This document shows positions 12,281-22,694 of a DNA stretch of 64,000 bases, piece by piece; the stretch's first letter is position 1, and each line of letters opens with the position of its first letter. The DNA comes from Axinella damicornis (lineage: Eukaryota; Porifera; Demospongiae; Axinellida; Axinellidae). The notes under the pieces are model-generated. The model was not told where the DNA came from. It worked only from the letters and a program-made list of their open reading frames with translations, and did not search any database. The stretch covers positions 6,502,570-6,566,569 of the forward strand of contig OZ007518.1 of NCBI GenBank assembly GCA_963931865.1, read 5' to 3'. The position numbers and the translations under genes were made by a program.

Positions 12281-12312
12281 ATCCCTGTGTAATTGGGGGC
12301 AATACATGAAAC

Positions 12313-12894
12313 TACTGTATGGCCGGAAAATATGGTGGGGAATTTAATTTGGCGGTTTGGCGGATTACGAACGCACCGCCAAATTAAATTCCGCCAATAT
12401 TTTGTCATGACATGTTGTGGGCGGGGTCTCGTAGCAACGCTCGAGCTAGCTCTCGCCGCAAGCACTCATAATACTAATGTACTTCTCTCACTGATCTGCC
12501 AGAAATAGTGAGCAAGCAGCTGATCGGCCAGAAATAGCAAGCAAGCAGTTGATATCTTCATGGGTTTATGGCCGATGACGATGGCGCTCCTTCGCATCAC
12601 TGCTACTGCGTACCACTCCCATGGCAGTTCCTCTCCTACACTCGCATCCCAGAGGTTTTTGTAGACGTGGTACCTCAAACACAGTACCGCAAACTCGGAC
12701 TCCATCGCAGCCTACCGACTCGATCTCACGGAGCGCTCCGCTGCCACGCAGCTGTTCAGTTAGTAAGTATGACATCATTCTCACTCTGCAAATTTCCAAA
12801 TCCCCCAAAATTTTAATCCACCAAATGCAATTCACAGCCTTTTAGAGCCAATCCACCAAATTTAATTCCCGCCAAATTTTCTGGCCATACGGTA
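12313..12894. mobile_element. TIR element TACTGTATGGCCGGAAAAT
   Basis: Terminal inverted repeats of about 60 bp with subterminal motifs AATTTAATTTGGCGG and its complement. The outermost TAC(T/C)GTA is shared with the unrelated-bodied elements at 24165 and 61218. It encloses a minus-strand HIRAN-like reading frame. Confidence 0.8.
12466..12705 (-). CDS. HIRAN-like domain fragment inside a TIR element
   Basis: A 79-codon frame starts MESEFAVLCLRYHVYKNLWD, then ASVGEELPWEW, YAVAVMRRSAIVIGHKPMK and ISTACLLFL. The order G-or-R-YHVYK-x-x-W-x-x-x-x-GE-x-L ... AVAV ... V-GH-x-P-x-K-I-S resembles the HIRAN-like domain that is amplified in several invertebrate genomes. The usual RRGG/YSxDLPQGG second half is missing: after residue 60 the frame runs into unrelated sequence. 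I infer a captured or degraded gene fragment. Assignment rests on pattern memory, not a search. Confidence 0.5.
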   Translation of the reverse strand: MESEFAVLCLRYHVYKNLWDASVGEELPWEWYAVAVMRRSAIVIGHKPMKISTACLLFLADQLLAHYFWQISERSTLVL

Positions 12895-12974
12895 CTTGTC
12901 TTGAAAGAAAATGTTTCACTTTTTTCCTTTACATCCCTTTGAGGGCATAGCCCAGTATAAACCCCAATAATCAC

Positions 12975-13262
12975 AAGCTGCAAGGGGCAGTCACGCCAAT
13001 AAGCACCGCAGTCACAGCTGCGACCGCGTACGGTCAACCCGTATACTAAGGAATTCGGCCGGAAGGGGTGGAGTTGCTACGCATTTTCCGTATACTATCG
13101 CAAAGTCAACGGTCAAAGTCTGAAAATCAGCGCAGTCAACAGTCAAAGCCTCGAAAATCAGCGCGGTCAACGGTCAAGCCGCGCAAAAGAGCGGTCAAAG
13201 TTTTGACCCGCGGTCGCAGCTGTGACTGCAGAATCTATGGACGTGACCTCCCCTTGAAGCTG
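12975..13262. repeat. Inverted repeat with internal GGTCAACGGTCAAAG tandem
   Basis: Arms GGGGCAGTCACGCC...CAGTCACAGCTGCGACCGCG and the complement face each other. Between them a unit of about 30 bp (GTCAACGGTCAAAGCC, then GAAAATCAGCGC) repeats about three times at 13100-13205. Confidence 0.7.
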
Positions 13263-13790
13263 TACACCATATTTTTGCACATCCTTACCAAGGGGTCTCC
13301 ACAAATCTTTTCAAGCCATTCCTCCAAATAACAAGCCATTCCTCCAGGCACTCAATGGGCATAGGACTCTAAGACACCATTAACACAACTTTGCAGAGCC
13401 TTACACGGCAATCTCCCACAAACCACACACAGCGTTGTGTCCTAATTAATGCCCACATCTCTTCCGGATGCTTGCTCTCGACATCCAGCCTAAGAGCTTC
13501 TTCTGAGAGTACAACATTTAACCCTAACTCTAACCCTACCTCAGGTGGTAGCTTGACTGGAGCAGCATTCGTCTGAGTGCATGCAGCTTCAAGATGTAAG
13601 CTCAGCAGGATCCGTAAACGTCCGTAAACTGACTTCCAATATTATAGTAGTGTATCGTGATCGTAGTCTCGTTCGATCCCAGACGTTAGGGACAGGTACA
13701 AGGTCTGGGCACGAGACTAAGTGTAGCCTCCATTGGCTTCGGGGCAAAGGTCAAGAGAACCGCATGCAGGTGATTAGCTGCGCTGGTAGC
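13263..13790. other. Mostly no gene; small inverted repeat and telomere-like motif
   Basis: A short hairpin TAGTCTCG...CGAGACTA (13664-13719) is probably a degenerate foldback element. At 13518-13540 there are imperfect CCCTAA units, too few to call an interstitial telomere. Confidence 0.4.
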
Positions 13791-13792
13791 CA

Positions 13793-13924
13793 TGGCTGAT
13801 CGTGACCCTCAGACAGGGCAGGAGGAAAAGACGGTCAAACTGCACGACGTGAAAGAAGTCGTTGACGAGAATGAAAACATCCCTCACCTGATCCTGGAAC
13901 TGTACCGGTGTCGGAGTGAATAAT
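13793..13924 (+). CDS. Candidate first exon, unrecognised acidic protein
   Basis: Starts at a good Kozak context (GTAGCCATGG) and reads MADRDPQTGQEEKTVKLHDV, then KEVVDENENIPHLILELYRC, followed by RSE and a TAA. Composition is charged and hydrophilic like a real N-terminus. A second open segment with donor GTGAGT lies near 14032, so the TAA may be a sequence error or a retained-intron artefact. I do not recognise the family and see no downstream partner exons. Confidence 0.35.
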
Positions 13925-14079
13925 GTCCCCCCGGACTAGGGGCGCTAACGTAGGATCCCTGCTCACTCTCCGCGGAATGAGACATCCCACCGAGTTACTC
14001 TGAAGGCTTTCCAGCGCGTGTGTGAAATGAGTGGTGAGTATATAGGGCTATGAATTATATTACTGACTAGTTAGGGCTC

Positions 14080-14570
14080 TTAACCCTTTAGGGCCCATAG
14101 CGCCAAATGTCGTCATAACACTTTCAGCTTCATCATGTGACTTCCGGCAATGTCCTTGGGAGATAGGTTCTGAGACAGCAGAAAGGGTGGGACAGAGGGA
14201 GGTGGGTGGGTGCACCCAGAGGGCATGGCCGTGTCTGGTCTCCGCGGTAGAAAGGTCTTGGTCGGCACTGGGAGGGCCATTTCCATCGTTTTTGGCATAA
14301 ATGTGGTCTGAAAGTAGCCGTCTGACTTTGTAGGGCCTCCATTTCCAGCATACATCGCACGTTTTTCAGCTACAGCGGGTTGCCATTTCTCGGGAGGCTT
14401 GATTGCAAGTCCGTTAATTGGTGGGTGTGGTTAAGTCACGTATATGCTGAAATTACCTGTGTGTGCAGTTTCGAGCCTAGCAATGCCAGGGAACAGAAAT
14501 TAGGGTATGTTGAAGTTCTATAGACTGAAAATGACCTAGAGAAAGAAATTTGGGCCCTAAAGAGTTTTAA
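14080..14570. mobile_element. TTAA-flanked MITE, copy 1
   Basis: Starts TTAACCCTTTAGGGCCC and ends GGGCCCTAAAGAGTTTTAA. It is about 75% alike, in the same orientation, to 43882-44393; part of a third copy lies near 34020-34150. A minus-strand frame with GCTHPPPSVPPFLLSQNLS then KDIAG is conserved between copies 1 and 2. Confidence 0.8.
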
Positions 14571-14843
14571 TGGAAAAGAATTGAAGGTGAAGCAATTTCA
14601 AATCTGTTGTGCTACGTAGAACTGAATATTTACCCGAGTTGCATCAAAGCCACACAAGCAGTTTGTGACTTTTGAGCTCCACCCTGAAACCAATGGTACT
14701 GATGTACCATGTGCAAAAATGCCTGGACCACCCCAACTTTTGACTGTGAAGTTACTTTTAGCAATCATTTACTGTAATACAATACATTTTCCCCATAGAA
14801 GATTAGATGATTAGTTTGAAGTGACTTTTCACAATGAAATTTA

Positions 14844-15512
14844 TATCCCGTTTACACGACACAAAACAACCGTGCTGGCACGGTTGAGTACGGTTTGGCA
14901 CAGTTATTAAATTGCTGTGTAAACGCTAACTGAACTGTACTGAACCGTGCTAGAACCGTGCTAGAATAACCGTTCTTGGACCACCTAACCGTGCCATGCC
15001 AGCACGGTTAGAACCGTTCTGCTAGCGGTCTCAATCCAGTACCGGAACCTAACGAAGACCGTATGACCACAGTGAGCACTTACTGAGTATACAACGTACC
15101 TGAGACGAACCCACTCTCTCCTCGGTGCTTTCAGAGTAGCCAATAATAGCTGAGAAAGAAGTATGACAAGCACAGCATGTTGTCTTGCTCTGCGTTGAAT
15201 GAACAACGTCGTACCCAGCCTGGCGTGGCTTCTACTCCGACAGCCGGTGTTCTGTAAACGAACGCATACATCGTAACAGCAGATCGAGAAACTTTCCGCA
15301 AACGCAAGGTAGCCATAGAGGGCTCTAGCACAGTAGCTAGCTCCAGAGAAGCACTTATACTGATGCGCACGTGTTCGATCACGCCCTCAATAATTGATTC
15401 AGCACAGTTATTTTTGATCTAGTGTAAACGCACGCCGGCACGGTTACGAGCGCGGTATGGTTCGGTTATCTTGGGCACGGATCGGTTATTTTTGTGTCGT
15501 GTAAACAAGGTA
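14844..15512. mobile_element. PIF/Harbinger-like MITE with 3-bp TSD
   Basis: Arms TATCCCGTTTACACGACACA and complement, with several internal CCGTGC/GCACGG subterminal repeats. Flanked by TTA on both sides (14841-14843, 15513-15515). A related sequence at about 16697-16790 lacks the insertion and reads straight through the TTA, which serves as the empty site. The TTA duplication fits PIF/Harbinger. No transposase is encoded. Confidence 0.75.
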
Positions 15513-15574
15513 TTAGCAAACATTCTTGAAAATCCATAGGTACCATTAGTAGAGTGTGTCAATAGCCGGACCAC

Positions 15575-16133
15575 TAGCCTCGTTCCCAGGCGCTCGGTAA
15601 TTGGGGAGAAGAGCGCCTAGTATCCACTGTTCGCACATGCGCGAGCAGTTCCGTTACATTCTCCGTAAAATTCATAGAGATACGTAAGCTGTAATAACAC
15701 GGACAAATATTCGGTAAAATCTACAACTCCAGCATCATGCGAGGACGTGGTTTCGAAGTCTGTGGATGGCGATACGCCACTTCTACCTTTCCGAAGTGGA
15801 CGCGAAGCACGATAGAGACCCAGTAAGACCCCACAGAAAGTTGCCGTATTTAACCATTATGTACGTTCTGTATTGCTACCAGTTGTTCGTCCTCAGCACC
15901 GTCCTGGCTTTCCGATCTTACCGAAGTCGTACGGCACGGCTTGGTTGAACAGAGCTGCATCTTATAGGTGTAAAATGAATCCCGTGTTTCAGTAAATGTA
16001 CGGTCGTGCAACACAGACTAGTATAACAGTAGTTTCCAAGTTCCCCACGAAAACCAGGGGAGCCGCGCATGCGCGAACAGTGGAAACCAGGTGCTCTCTC
16101 CCCAATTATACCGAGCGCCTGGGAACGAGGCTA
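15575..16133. mobile_element. Foldback (MULE-like) element, 559 bp, with ATG exon
   Basis: Arms TAGCCTCGTTCCCAGGCGCT and complement, exact 9-bp flanks CCGGACCAC (15566-15574, 16134-16142). The subterminal motif GCGCATGCGCGAACAGTGG is present on the right and a CACATGCGCGAGCAG variant on the left. Inside, ATG at 15737 opens MRGRGFEVCGWRYATSTFPK and continues to a GTAAGA donor at 15823. Confidence 0.9.
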
Positions 16134-16186
16134 CCGGACCACTTGTGTTGATACCTGTTGAAGGTATGTTAGTGTATAACCAATCA

Positions 16187-16690
16187 TTACACTCCTGATA
16201 GGGGAAAAATTGTGCCGCGTAATGTAATGTAAATAATCAAACCTCATAGCTCGCAGGAAAGGTCTACGGAGATTCTGACTACACCGTCGTGATGGCTATC
16301 ATGCAGTTAGACAAACGTATAATAATTGTGCTGAAACTCACCTTGGCGATGGAGATACAAGCGCTTTTGTCTCGCCGTGGCCACCATTGCTCGAGCGCTC
16401 TCTCCGACTTCCGGTGGCAGTACCGTTCTTAGGAAAGGCACACGAAGATTCTGACCACACGGCCGTGATCGCTGTCGTTTGCATGCCAAAACTCACCGTG
16501 CTGGCTAAGTTATGAGTGCTGTAATAACTTCGTGTCTTCCCTTTGGCTGCCATTGCTAGCGATCGACAGAGCGTTGTTGCCACGTGGCATGTGCGTTAAT
16601 TGGAACTAACTGCGCTTTCGCTACGGCGCCGGCGAGTCGCAGCCGGCGTTGCAATGGCTATCAGGAGTGCGGTTGCCCCTCGTAAAACAA
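16187..16690. repeat. Dispersed repeat, copy A (inverted relative to 25.7-26.4 kb)
   Basis: Starts with TGATAGGGGAAAAATTGTGC and ends near GGAGTGCGGTTGCCCCTCG. The reverse complement recurs at about 25735-26362. On the minus strand it holds MAAKGKTRSYYSTHNLAST and a following GTGAGT donor. Confidence 0.75.
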
Positions 16691-16699
16691 CATAATTAG

Positions 16700-17394
16700 A
16701 TTGGTTTGAAGTGACTTATAACGATGAATTTTAGCAATTGGCATCATTGAAAATCAATAGGTACCATTAGCAGAGTGTGTCACTAGCTGGACCATCTCCG
16801 TTCATACCGGTATGTACCTATATATAATCTCCCACATAAAATTGAAAAAATTTGTATTTTTGGCATTAAATTTTTAAGCACTGTATATTTCTGGCAAAAT
16901 ATCATAGAAGCATTAGTAACTGCAGTTTGCAAACATGGTCACTTGGTTCTTGGGTTCTAGCACATTTGATTCAAGGTTACTTCATCATTAGATTGGGTCC
17001 CCTTCAGTATGGTACTATAATGTTTACAAATTATGCTGTTTCCGGCCATGTGTAGTACGTCATAATAGTATAAGCAACAAGTATATATCCACTCAAGAAC
17101 CATGGAAAGGCCCGAGTTTATCGGTGCAGTAAGGGCTGGCAGCTACTTATCTGGCCTCTTAGTCACAAGAGTTAAGCATTTGGATAAAGTGAGAAGTAGA
17201 GGGAAAATATGTCTGGATCCTGGCCAGCTTTTCTGCAGAATGAAGGATCTAGGTTCAAGGTTCAATTAATCAATCAGACCAGTCACTTAACCCTTTGAAT
17301 GCGACTGTTAATATTCATGACTCGTGGGACTCCTGATCAATTTATTACACATCTCTAAGGCTTCTCACCTTTCAACTTACAATCGCTGAGTATA
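16700..17394. other. No gene; repeat remnants
   Basis: 16697-16790 resembles the flanks of the 14844 element. 17288-17394 (TTAACCCTTTGAATGCG, GGACTCCTGATCAATTTATT) is shared with about 39560-39680 and probably belongs to a TTAA-type element. No coding signal. Confidence 0.45.
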
Positions 17395-17463
17395 GCCTCG
17401 TTCCCAGGCCTCCACCCCAGCTTTTGTCGCTTGCAGTACGACAAGCGCGGAGAGCCTGGAAGG
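17395..17463. mobile_element. Partial foldback (MULE-like) end
   Basis: TAGCCTCGTTCCCAGGCC followed by CCAGCTTTTGTCGCTTGCAG, with only a degenerate complementary arm. Confidence 0.55.
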
Positions 17464-17752
17464 GTTTTCACACTGTCACACTGCTGTCTGCACCCATTCA
17501 AAGGAGGTACTACCGTGACTATGCTGGATAGTTGCCGATCACAAGTGATTGCCGGAAGACCACATTACCTTCTATGCTGATCCCATCCAAGAGCCTACAT
17601 GCTGTCTGTACCCATTCAAAGGAGGTACTACTCCTCCCCCAGAGGTCAAAACAAGTCGACCTTACTAGTGTGGGAGTTGTGACTAGTAGTGTGACAGTAG
17701 TGACTTGTGTAACAGTAGTGACCAGTGTGTCAGTAGTGACTACAGTGACCAG

Positions 17753-18151
17753 TAGCCTCGTACCCAGGCCCTCACGCGGAACGCAGAAGAGGGCCTGATG
17801 ACACTTGGAAAAATTTCTGTATGTGCTCAGTCAGCATAATTACGTAAGCGATTACACTCCTTACTTGGATGCATTCGAAATCACACGGAAGGTAGCTGTT
17901 AATATTATTGGTGATGGCTAAGTAGAAAGTCCTTGCCAAGGAGCGACCAGAGGAGAGTCTTGAAGGCTAGAACAGCGGTTTTATCAAACGGCTACACATT
18001 TCACGGGCTAAAGAATGTAATTACTACGCAGTAATTGGCAATGGACGAACGTGATTCGCCTACCCGAAATCAAGACTGCTGAGCTCAGCACATACGGGAA
18101 TTTTGCAAGTGTCACCAGGTCCACTTCCGTGTTGTGCGTGTGGGGAGGCTA
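17753..18151. mobile_element. Foldback (MULE-like) element, 400-bp subfamily, copy 2
   Basis: Inserted in the minisatellite with the exact 9-bp flanks AGTGACCAG (17744-17752, 18152-18160), although part of that match could reflect the array itself. The right end has decayed (GGGGAGGCTA). Confidence 0.85.
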
Positions 18152-18430
18152 AGTGACCAGTGTGACAGTATAGTGACTACCGTCACTTGTGTGACAGTAG
18201 TGATTTCTGTCACTTGTGTGACAGTGGTGACTACCGTGACCATACTACTGTGACCGTAGTGACTGCCGTGATTAAATAGTGTGACTCCTGTGACTAGTGT
18301 GACAGTGTAGCGACTACTGTGACTAGTGTGACAGTAGTGACTGTCTAATGTCTAATTCTGTAACTAATGTGACAGTAGTGACTAGTGTGACAGTGGTGAC
18401 TAGTGTGACAGTGGTGACTACCGTGACTAC

Positions 18431-18945
18431 CATATTTCCGCGATCAAATGCTGCACTTGATTAGTGGCTGCCCTCGAATTAATAGCTGCACCTCCAGAAG
18501 GGCTGCATGAAATAAACGCCGCCCTTGTTTAGTAGCCACGGCTAGTATTCGAACGGTCGGTGATCAATCGAAGCGCTCTGTCTAGCCCTCGAGGACCGTG
18601 ACTGTTTCGCTGTGAGTGTGAAGAGAGGAGAACTGATTGTTGGTCATATATATATCCCCGAGAGCTGTCTAAGCGTTTGCCGTTTTCTGAGGTCGAGCGA
18701 CATGTGACCGGCGAAATCTTCGTGACAGTAATGGCTTTGGCGTTTATGACGGTATCGCACGGCCCAGGGCTGAAACAAAACTTCTTCTCTGTGCATACGT
18801 GGTGCTCAAATCTGGTTCCTCGCTTCCTTGTTTATGCTGAGTTTAATAATAAACGTCGCCTTCGATTAGTGGCCGCCCTTGAATAGTAGCCGCAGTAAAT
18901 GGCGTGATGAAATAAATAGTATCCGCGACATTAATTTTGGTCGTG
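18431..18945. mobile_element. Second insertion in the minisatellite
   Basis: Non-satellite sequence with two direct copies of GATTAGTGGC(T/C)GCCC about 390 bp apart and ATTTCCGCGA/ATCCGCGAC near the ends. It looks like a transposon of a gcgAATAAGCGCCGC-type family. Class uncertain. Confidence 0.45.
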
Positions 18946-19230
18946 TATATAGTGTGACAGTAGTGGCTACCATGACTCGTGTGACAATGGTGACAGTGTG
19001 ACAGTAGTTAGTACCATAACTAGTGTGACGGTAGTGGCAACCGTGACTCTAGTGTAGGAGTTGTGACTTGTGTGACAGTAGTAAGTTGTGTGACAGTAGT
19101 GACTACCGTGAATATATAGTGTGACAGTAGTGACTAGTGTGACAGTAGTGACTAGTGTGACAGTAGTGACTAGTGTGACACTACCCGTAATTAAACCACC
19201 ATACATATTCAAGGGGTTGGACACATCTTC

Positions 19231-19676
19231 AAGGAGGTTGGACACATCTTCTGCGCACGTGACTACATGTATGTGCTGCACTTGAATGGAAATAATTGTG
19301 TGTTTTACGTTCCTAACTTTGCCAGCCTCGTTCTCAAGTCAATATGGCCAGGGACTGAGCGAAATCGAAATTGCCAACGAGAAGTGAAGCTGCAGTTGTG
19401 GAGTTTGAAAGGTAGGAGTACGTTGAAGATGCTTCAGGTTGGGAAGGCTTCCAGTTGGAGTACCGGGAGTGTGTCTTCTCCGCCATCCCGCGTGGCCGAT
19501 CCTTCAAGAGGCCGTACAGCCAAAGTGACCCGGGAGTTGACGGCATATTTGGAATGTACGCTTTCGAATGATGCCACGTTTGTCGAGATACTCGTAAAGA
19601 CTACCGAAAACATAATTCGGTATTGTAAACCGCCATATAAATTCGCAGGTCACATGACTGTGTCCAACCTCCTCTG
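19231..19676. mobile_element. TIR element GAGGTTGGACACA with decayed reading frame
   Basis: Ends GGAGGTTGGACACATCTTCT...CACGTGACT and GGTCACATGACTGTGTCCAACCTCC. Inside, from ATG at 19344, one plus-strand frame of 75 codons to the TGA at 19569 has two internal stops but natural-looking segments (RSEAAVVEFER; EYVEDASGWEGFQLEYRECV; FSAIPRGRSFKRPYSQSD). I infer a captured, now broken coding segment. Family unknown. A different plus frame (19267-19677) is open for 136 codons but looks less protein-like. Confidence 0.5.
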
Positions 19677-19679
19677 ATA

Positions 19680-21300
19680 TACATCTAATCTAGTGGTAGA
19701 AATTCAATTCCTGGAATTTCCACTAATCCAATTAGGCATTACATCAGGACACTAATTTTTTCCTGATACCAGTAAAATGTACTTATCAGTTCCAAGTGGC
19801 CGTGGTGACAACCCGACCGGACCGATCGGATTAGCGAGTGCAGGAGAATATTCGGTTCAAGGCTGGCAGTATTGGCCCAACCGCAGGTAGGGCCAATACA
19901 GAAGCCAGGAACCAAATATATTCTCCAGTACTTCCCGACCTAAGGAGTGGATAATATATACTCTCACTTGTCGTCCAGATCTAGCTTCTTCGATCGACAG
20001 ACATGGCAGTACCTAGGGGTTGAGTCAAGCCTACGTCAGGCCTTCTGACGAGTTGGGCAGCAGTTTGTCAGGACAATAATACTCCGAAACACTCTCTTGC
20101 TGAGGTCCGCTTTCATTGGCTTGAGCAGAAAAACAACAGCTAATAATACATTGCCGTCTTTGGTAACTATGACTCCACCCAATCAGCAGCGCCTATTCCG
20201 GTCGCGCGAAGAGCTGAACCAATATGGCAAAATGCTGCATGGATAAAGCGAAATATTCGGTTCAGCAACATGAAATGTATCCGGTCAGATTGCAGCATTC
20301 AGGGGTCATCCGTTCAGGTTCAGTTAGTCTTATAATAAAGACTCTTACATATTCCCGCTTTAGACCAAGTTGGTGTGGTTCCTCTTGGTCACATACTTGT
20401 ATGAGGCACTCTTACTAAGCAAGCAAATCAGAATGCCAAAGGATTGGTTAAGCAAATTACAGATAGCTATAAAATTATTAGCAAAGTTGGCCCCCCACCA
20501 CGTAGCAAAGAATTTTTTTTTGTTGCTGTTGAAATTGTGGAGATGATACACTACATGAGATGGTAGAATCAAACCTGGAACCATGAAGAGTCTAGCAGGT
20601 GCCTATCGGTGGGATGGACTGGTAGATACCTATCTTTTCGGGTATTGTACCAGGGCCGTAGGAACATATTTCTAACATTGACAGGGATTGTGGTCCCCTG
20701 CTTTTACATGGCCTGAATAGTCTCTGCTCAGCAATCCCTCCCCTCCCTCATCACTTTTGTACATTCAACACGTCACTTTTCTTCTCTGTCACAGAACAAA
20801 TGCACAGCTGCCACTAGCCGTCCCTGTCTGCATGCATGTTGCTGTGATACATGTAGTTAGGTAACACTACAGTCTACAGGTTCACCTGGTGAAGGCCCCT
20901 TAATTAAAAAATAATTGTTTGGAGAAGTGGCGGACTATGTGTTAAATCGCACAGTCATTCTAATTGAGTATACTCTAGTCCAAGTTATTTGACCCATGTG
21001 GGAAGTGGAAATGGGACTGTCTCTTGCTGGGTATGCTTAGCTGCTTCTGGAGTCGGCTGGAACAGTGGACCTGGGGTGTGAGGCATTGGTCTGTTGTGGT
21101 GTCACTGAATCAGTTGATGCACTTTATGGAGGTTTTTTGAGCCTTTCCTTACTAAAAGTGACAAGTCTGTTTCCGACCAGCTGCAGGTCGGGGTCTTTCT
21201 GATGTAGCTTCACTCGCTTCGCTCGTTCAGCTACTTCCCCCTCGTTCGCCTATGTAAGTAATCTGGCGCTGGACATCTCTCTGTGCATGCACTGAGCTGC
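19680..21300. other. No gene recognised
   Basis: A palindrome of about 80 bp lies at 19843-19926 (GAGAATATTCGGTTC...GAACCAAATATATTCTC), probably a small foldback. The rest shows no coding signal. Confidence 0.45.
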
Positions 21301-21303
21301 TGC

Positions 21304-21660
21304 TCCCAGATTGCAGCTGCTCCTCCCCGATTGCGTCTGCTTCAGCTGCTGCTCCCCGATTGCGTCTGCTTCAGCTGCTGCTCCCCGATCGCATCGATCC
21401 GCCCCGTTTGTGTCCGCTTCAGCTGCTGCTCCCCGATTGCGTCAACTTCAACTGCTCCCTGATTGTGTCGACTTCAACTGCTCCCCAATTGTGTCCGCGT
21501 CGGCTGCTGCTCCCCGATTGCGTCCGCTTCAACTGCTGCTCCCCGATTGCGTCCGCTTCAACTGCTGCTCCCTGATTGCATCCGCTTCTACTGCTGCTCC
21601 CACATTACGTCCACTTTGACTAGTACTGCTGCTCCCTCATTACATCCGCTTGTAGTTGTT
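21304..21660. repeat. CTGCTGCTCCCCGATTGCGTC minisatellite
   Basis: About a dozen units of 27-30 bp (CTGCTGCTCCCCGATTG then CGTCCGCTTCA). All three forward frames are open because the period is often a multiple of three, so the LQLLLPDC-type peptides are artefacts. Confidence 0.9.
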
Positions 21661-22042
21661 CCAGCCCATGCCCAATGTTCTTGAACAATCTTTGCGGAGT
21701 TCGAAAAATGAAGTAAGAAGGTCGCACATCACTAGTCTAGTCCCGCCCCACAAACATCCCACTTCTGTCACGCACACACACACACACATTGATTGCAAAC
21801 TTGATTGCTTGTTTAGCGCCATGGAAACCCTACTATTGCATGCGGGCGGGCGGTTCATTTCCATAATTCATTGCCACTTCCTCCTCATTTCCTACTCAAT
21901 TTTCAAGAACCTTGAACTTGTTTGCGAAGGTTTCAACACTCACGACGGACCAGGCAACGATTGCAAGCTACTACAGAAACGCATACAAAAAGCCGTGTTA
22001 CTCTACAAATCACTGCAAGAAGAGCCAACTTTGCACAACTAG
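21656..22042 (+). CDS. Hypothetical ORF, 128 codons
   Basis: An uninterrupted frame whose second half (from METLLLHAGG at about 21821) has normal composition and ends KSLQEEPTLHN. The first half overlaps a CA repeat and the end of the minisatellite. No family recognised and no splice context. It may be a chance ORF. Confidence 0.2.
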   Translation: MFQPMPNVLEQSLRSSKNEVRRSHITSLVPPHKHPTSVTHTHTHIDCKLDCLFSAMETLLLHAGGRFISIIHCHFLLISYSIFKNLELVCEGFNTHDGPGNDCKLLQKRIQKAVLLYKSLQEEPTLHN

Positions 22043-22690
22043 CACCTACAGACCTACGCGCGACAAAAAATAGCTGCCTTCAACATCCGGTATCCTTGTA
22101 GGGGCGGCCCCTCTAAAAGCGTGCGGGCGGGGACGCTAAACAAGGAATCAAGTTTGCTTGGCCTAATGTATTGATATAGTTTTATGGTGTAACCTGCAAT
22201 GATGGTTGACATATGCATGTAGGGTAGTGACTAATGTAGGGTGATACTTTCCAGTGTGTGTATGAGGCACAACGCTGAGTCCAGGTCAGGATGTACTCAC
22301 TGGTTGTTTGTACCTCCTGGAGGGAATAGCCAATAGTTGTTCTGTGACTTTGGGTGGAGCTCTGCCATATTGCATGATAATTTCGATTTGTTCTTGGGGG
22401 GTGGGCATGAACAGCCCTGCGGATCTGACCACCTCAGTTATTCCAGCAAAATCAATACAATCACCAGACCATTCATCCCCCCACCATCACCACTAGAATC
22501 CAGATACCGGCTATCAGATGTAAGCTCACAAATGTAGCCAAAACGTAGGCTAGCCCCCTACCACTACTTCCATCTCAACTCGTGAGCCCCAGAATGCTCA
22601 TGCTTGGGGCTTAGTTTGCTGTGTGAGTGGCATGACTCTGGGTATGTGCTCGAGCAGGCACTAGCTGTTTAGTTGGCTACATGTCCAGTG
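22043..22690. other. No gene recognised
   Basis: Only short open frames and no repeat structure seen. Confidence 0.4.
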
Positions 22691-22694
22691 GCTT

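Larger units (their letters stand above)
17660..19185. repeat. GTGACAGTAGTGACTAGT minisatellite
   Basis: Imperfect tandem units of about 18 bp (GTGACAGTAGTGACTAGT) at 17660-17752, 18152-18430 and 18945-19180. Two insertions interrupt the array, so it is older than both. Confidence 0.9.

Noticed and set aside
13518..13540. Interstitial telomere
   Set aside because: Only about three imperfect CCCTAA units.
21311..21684. Leucine/alanine-rich 102-codon frame
   Set aside because: Minisatellite whose unit leaves all forward frames open.
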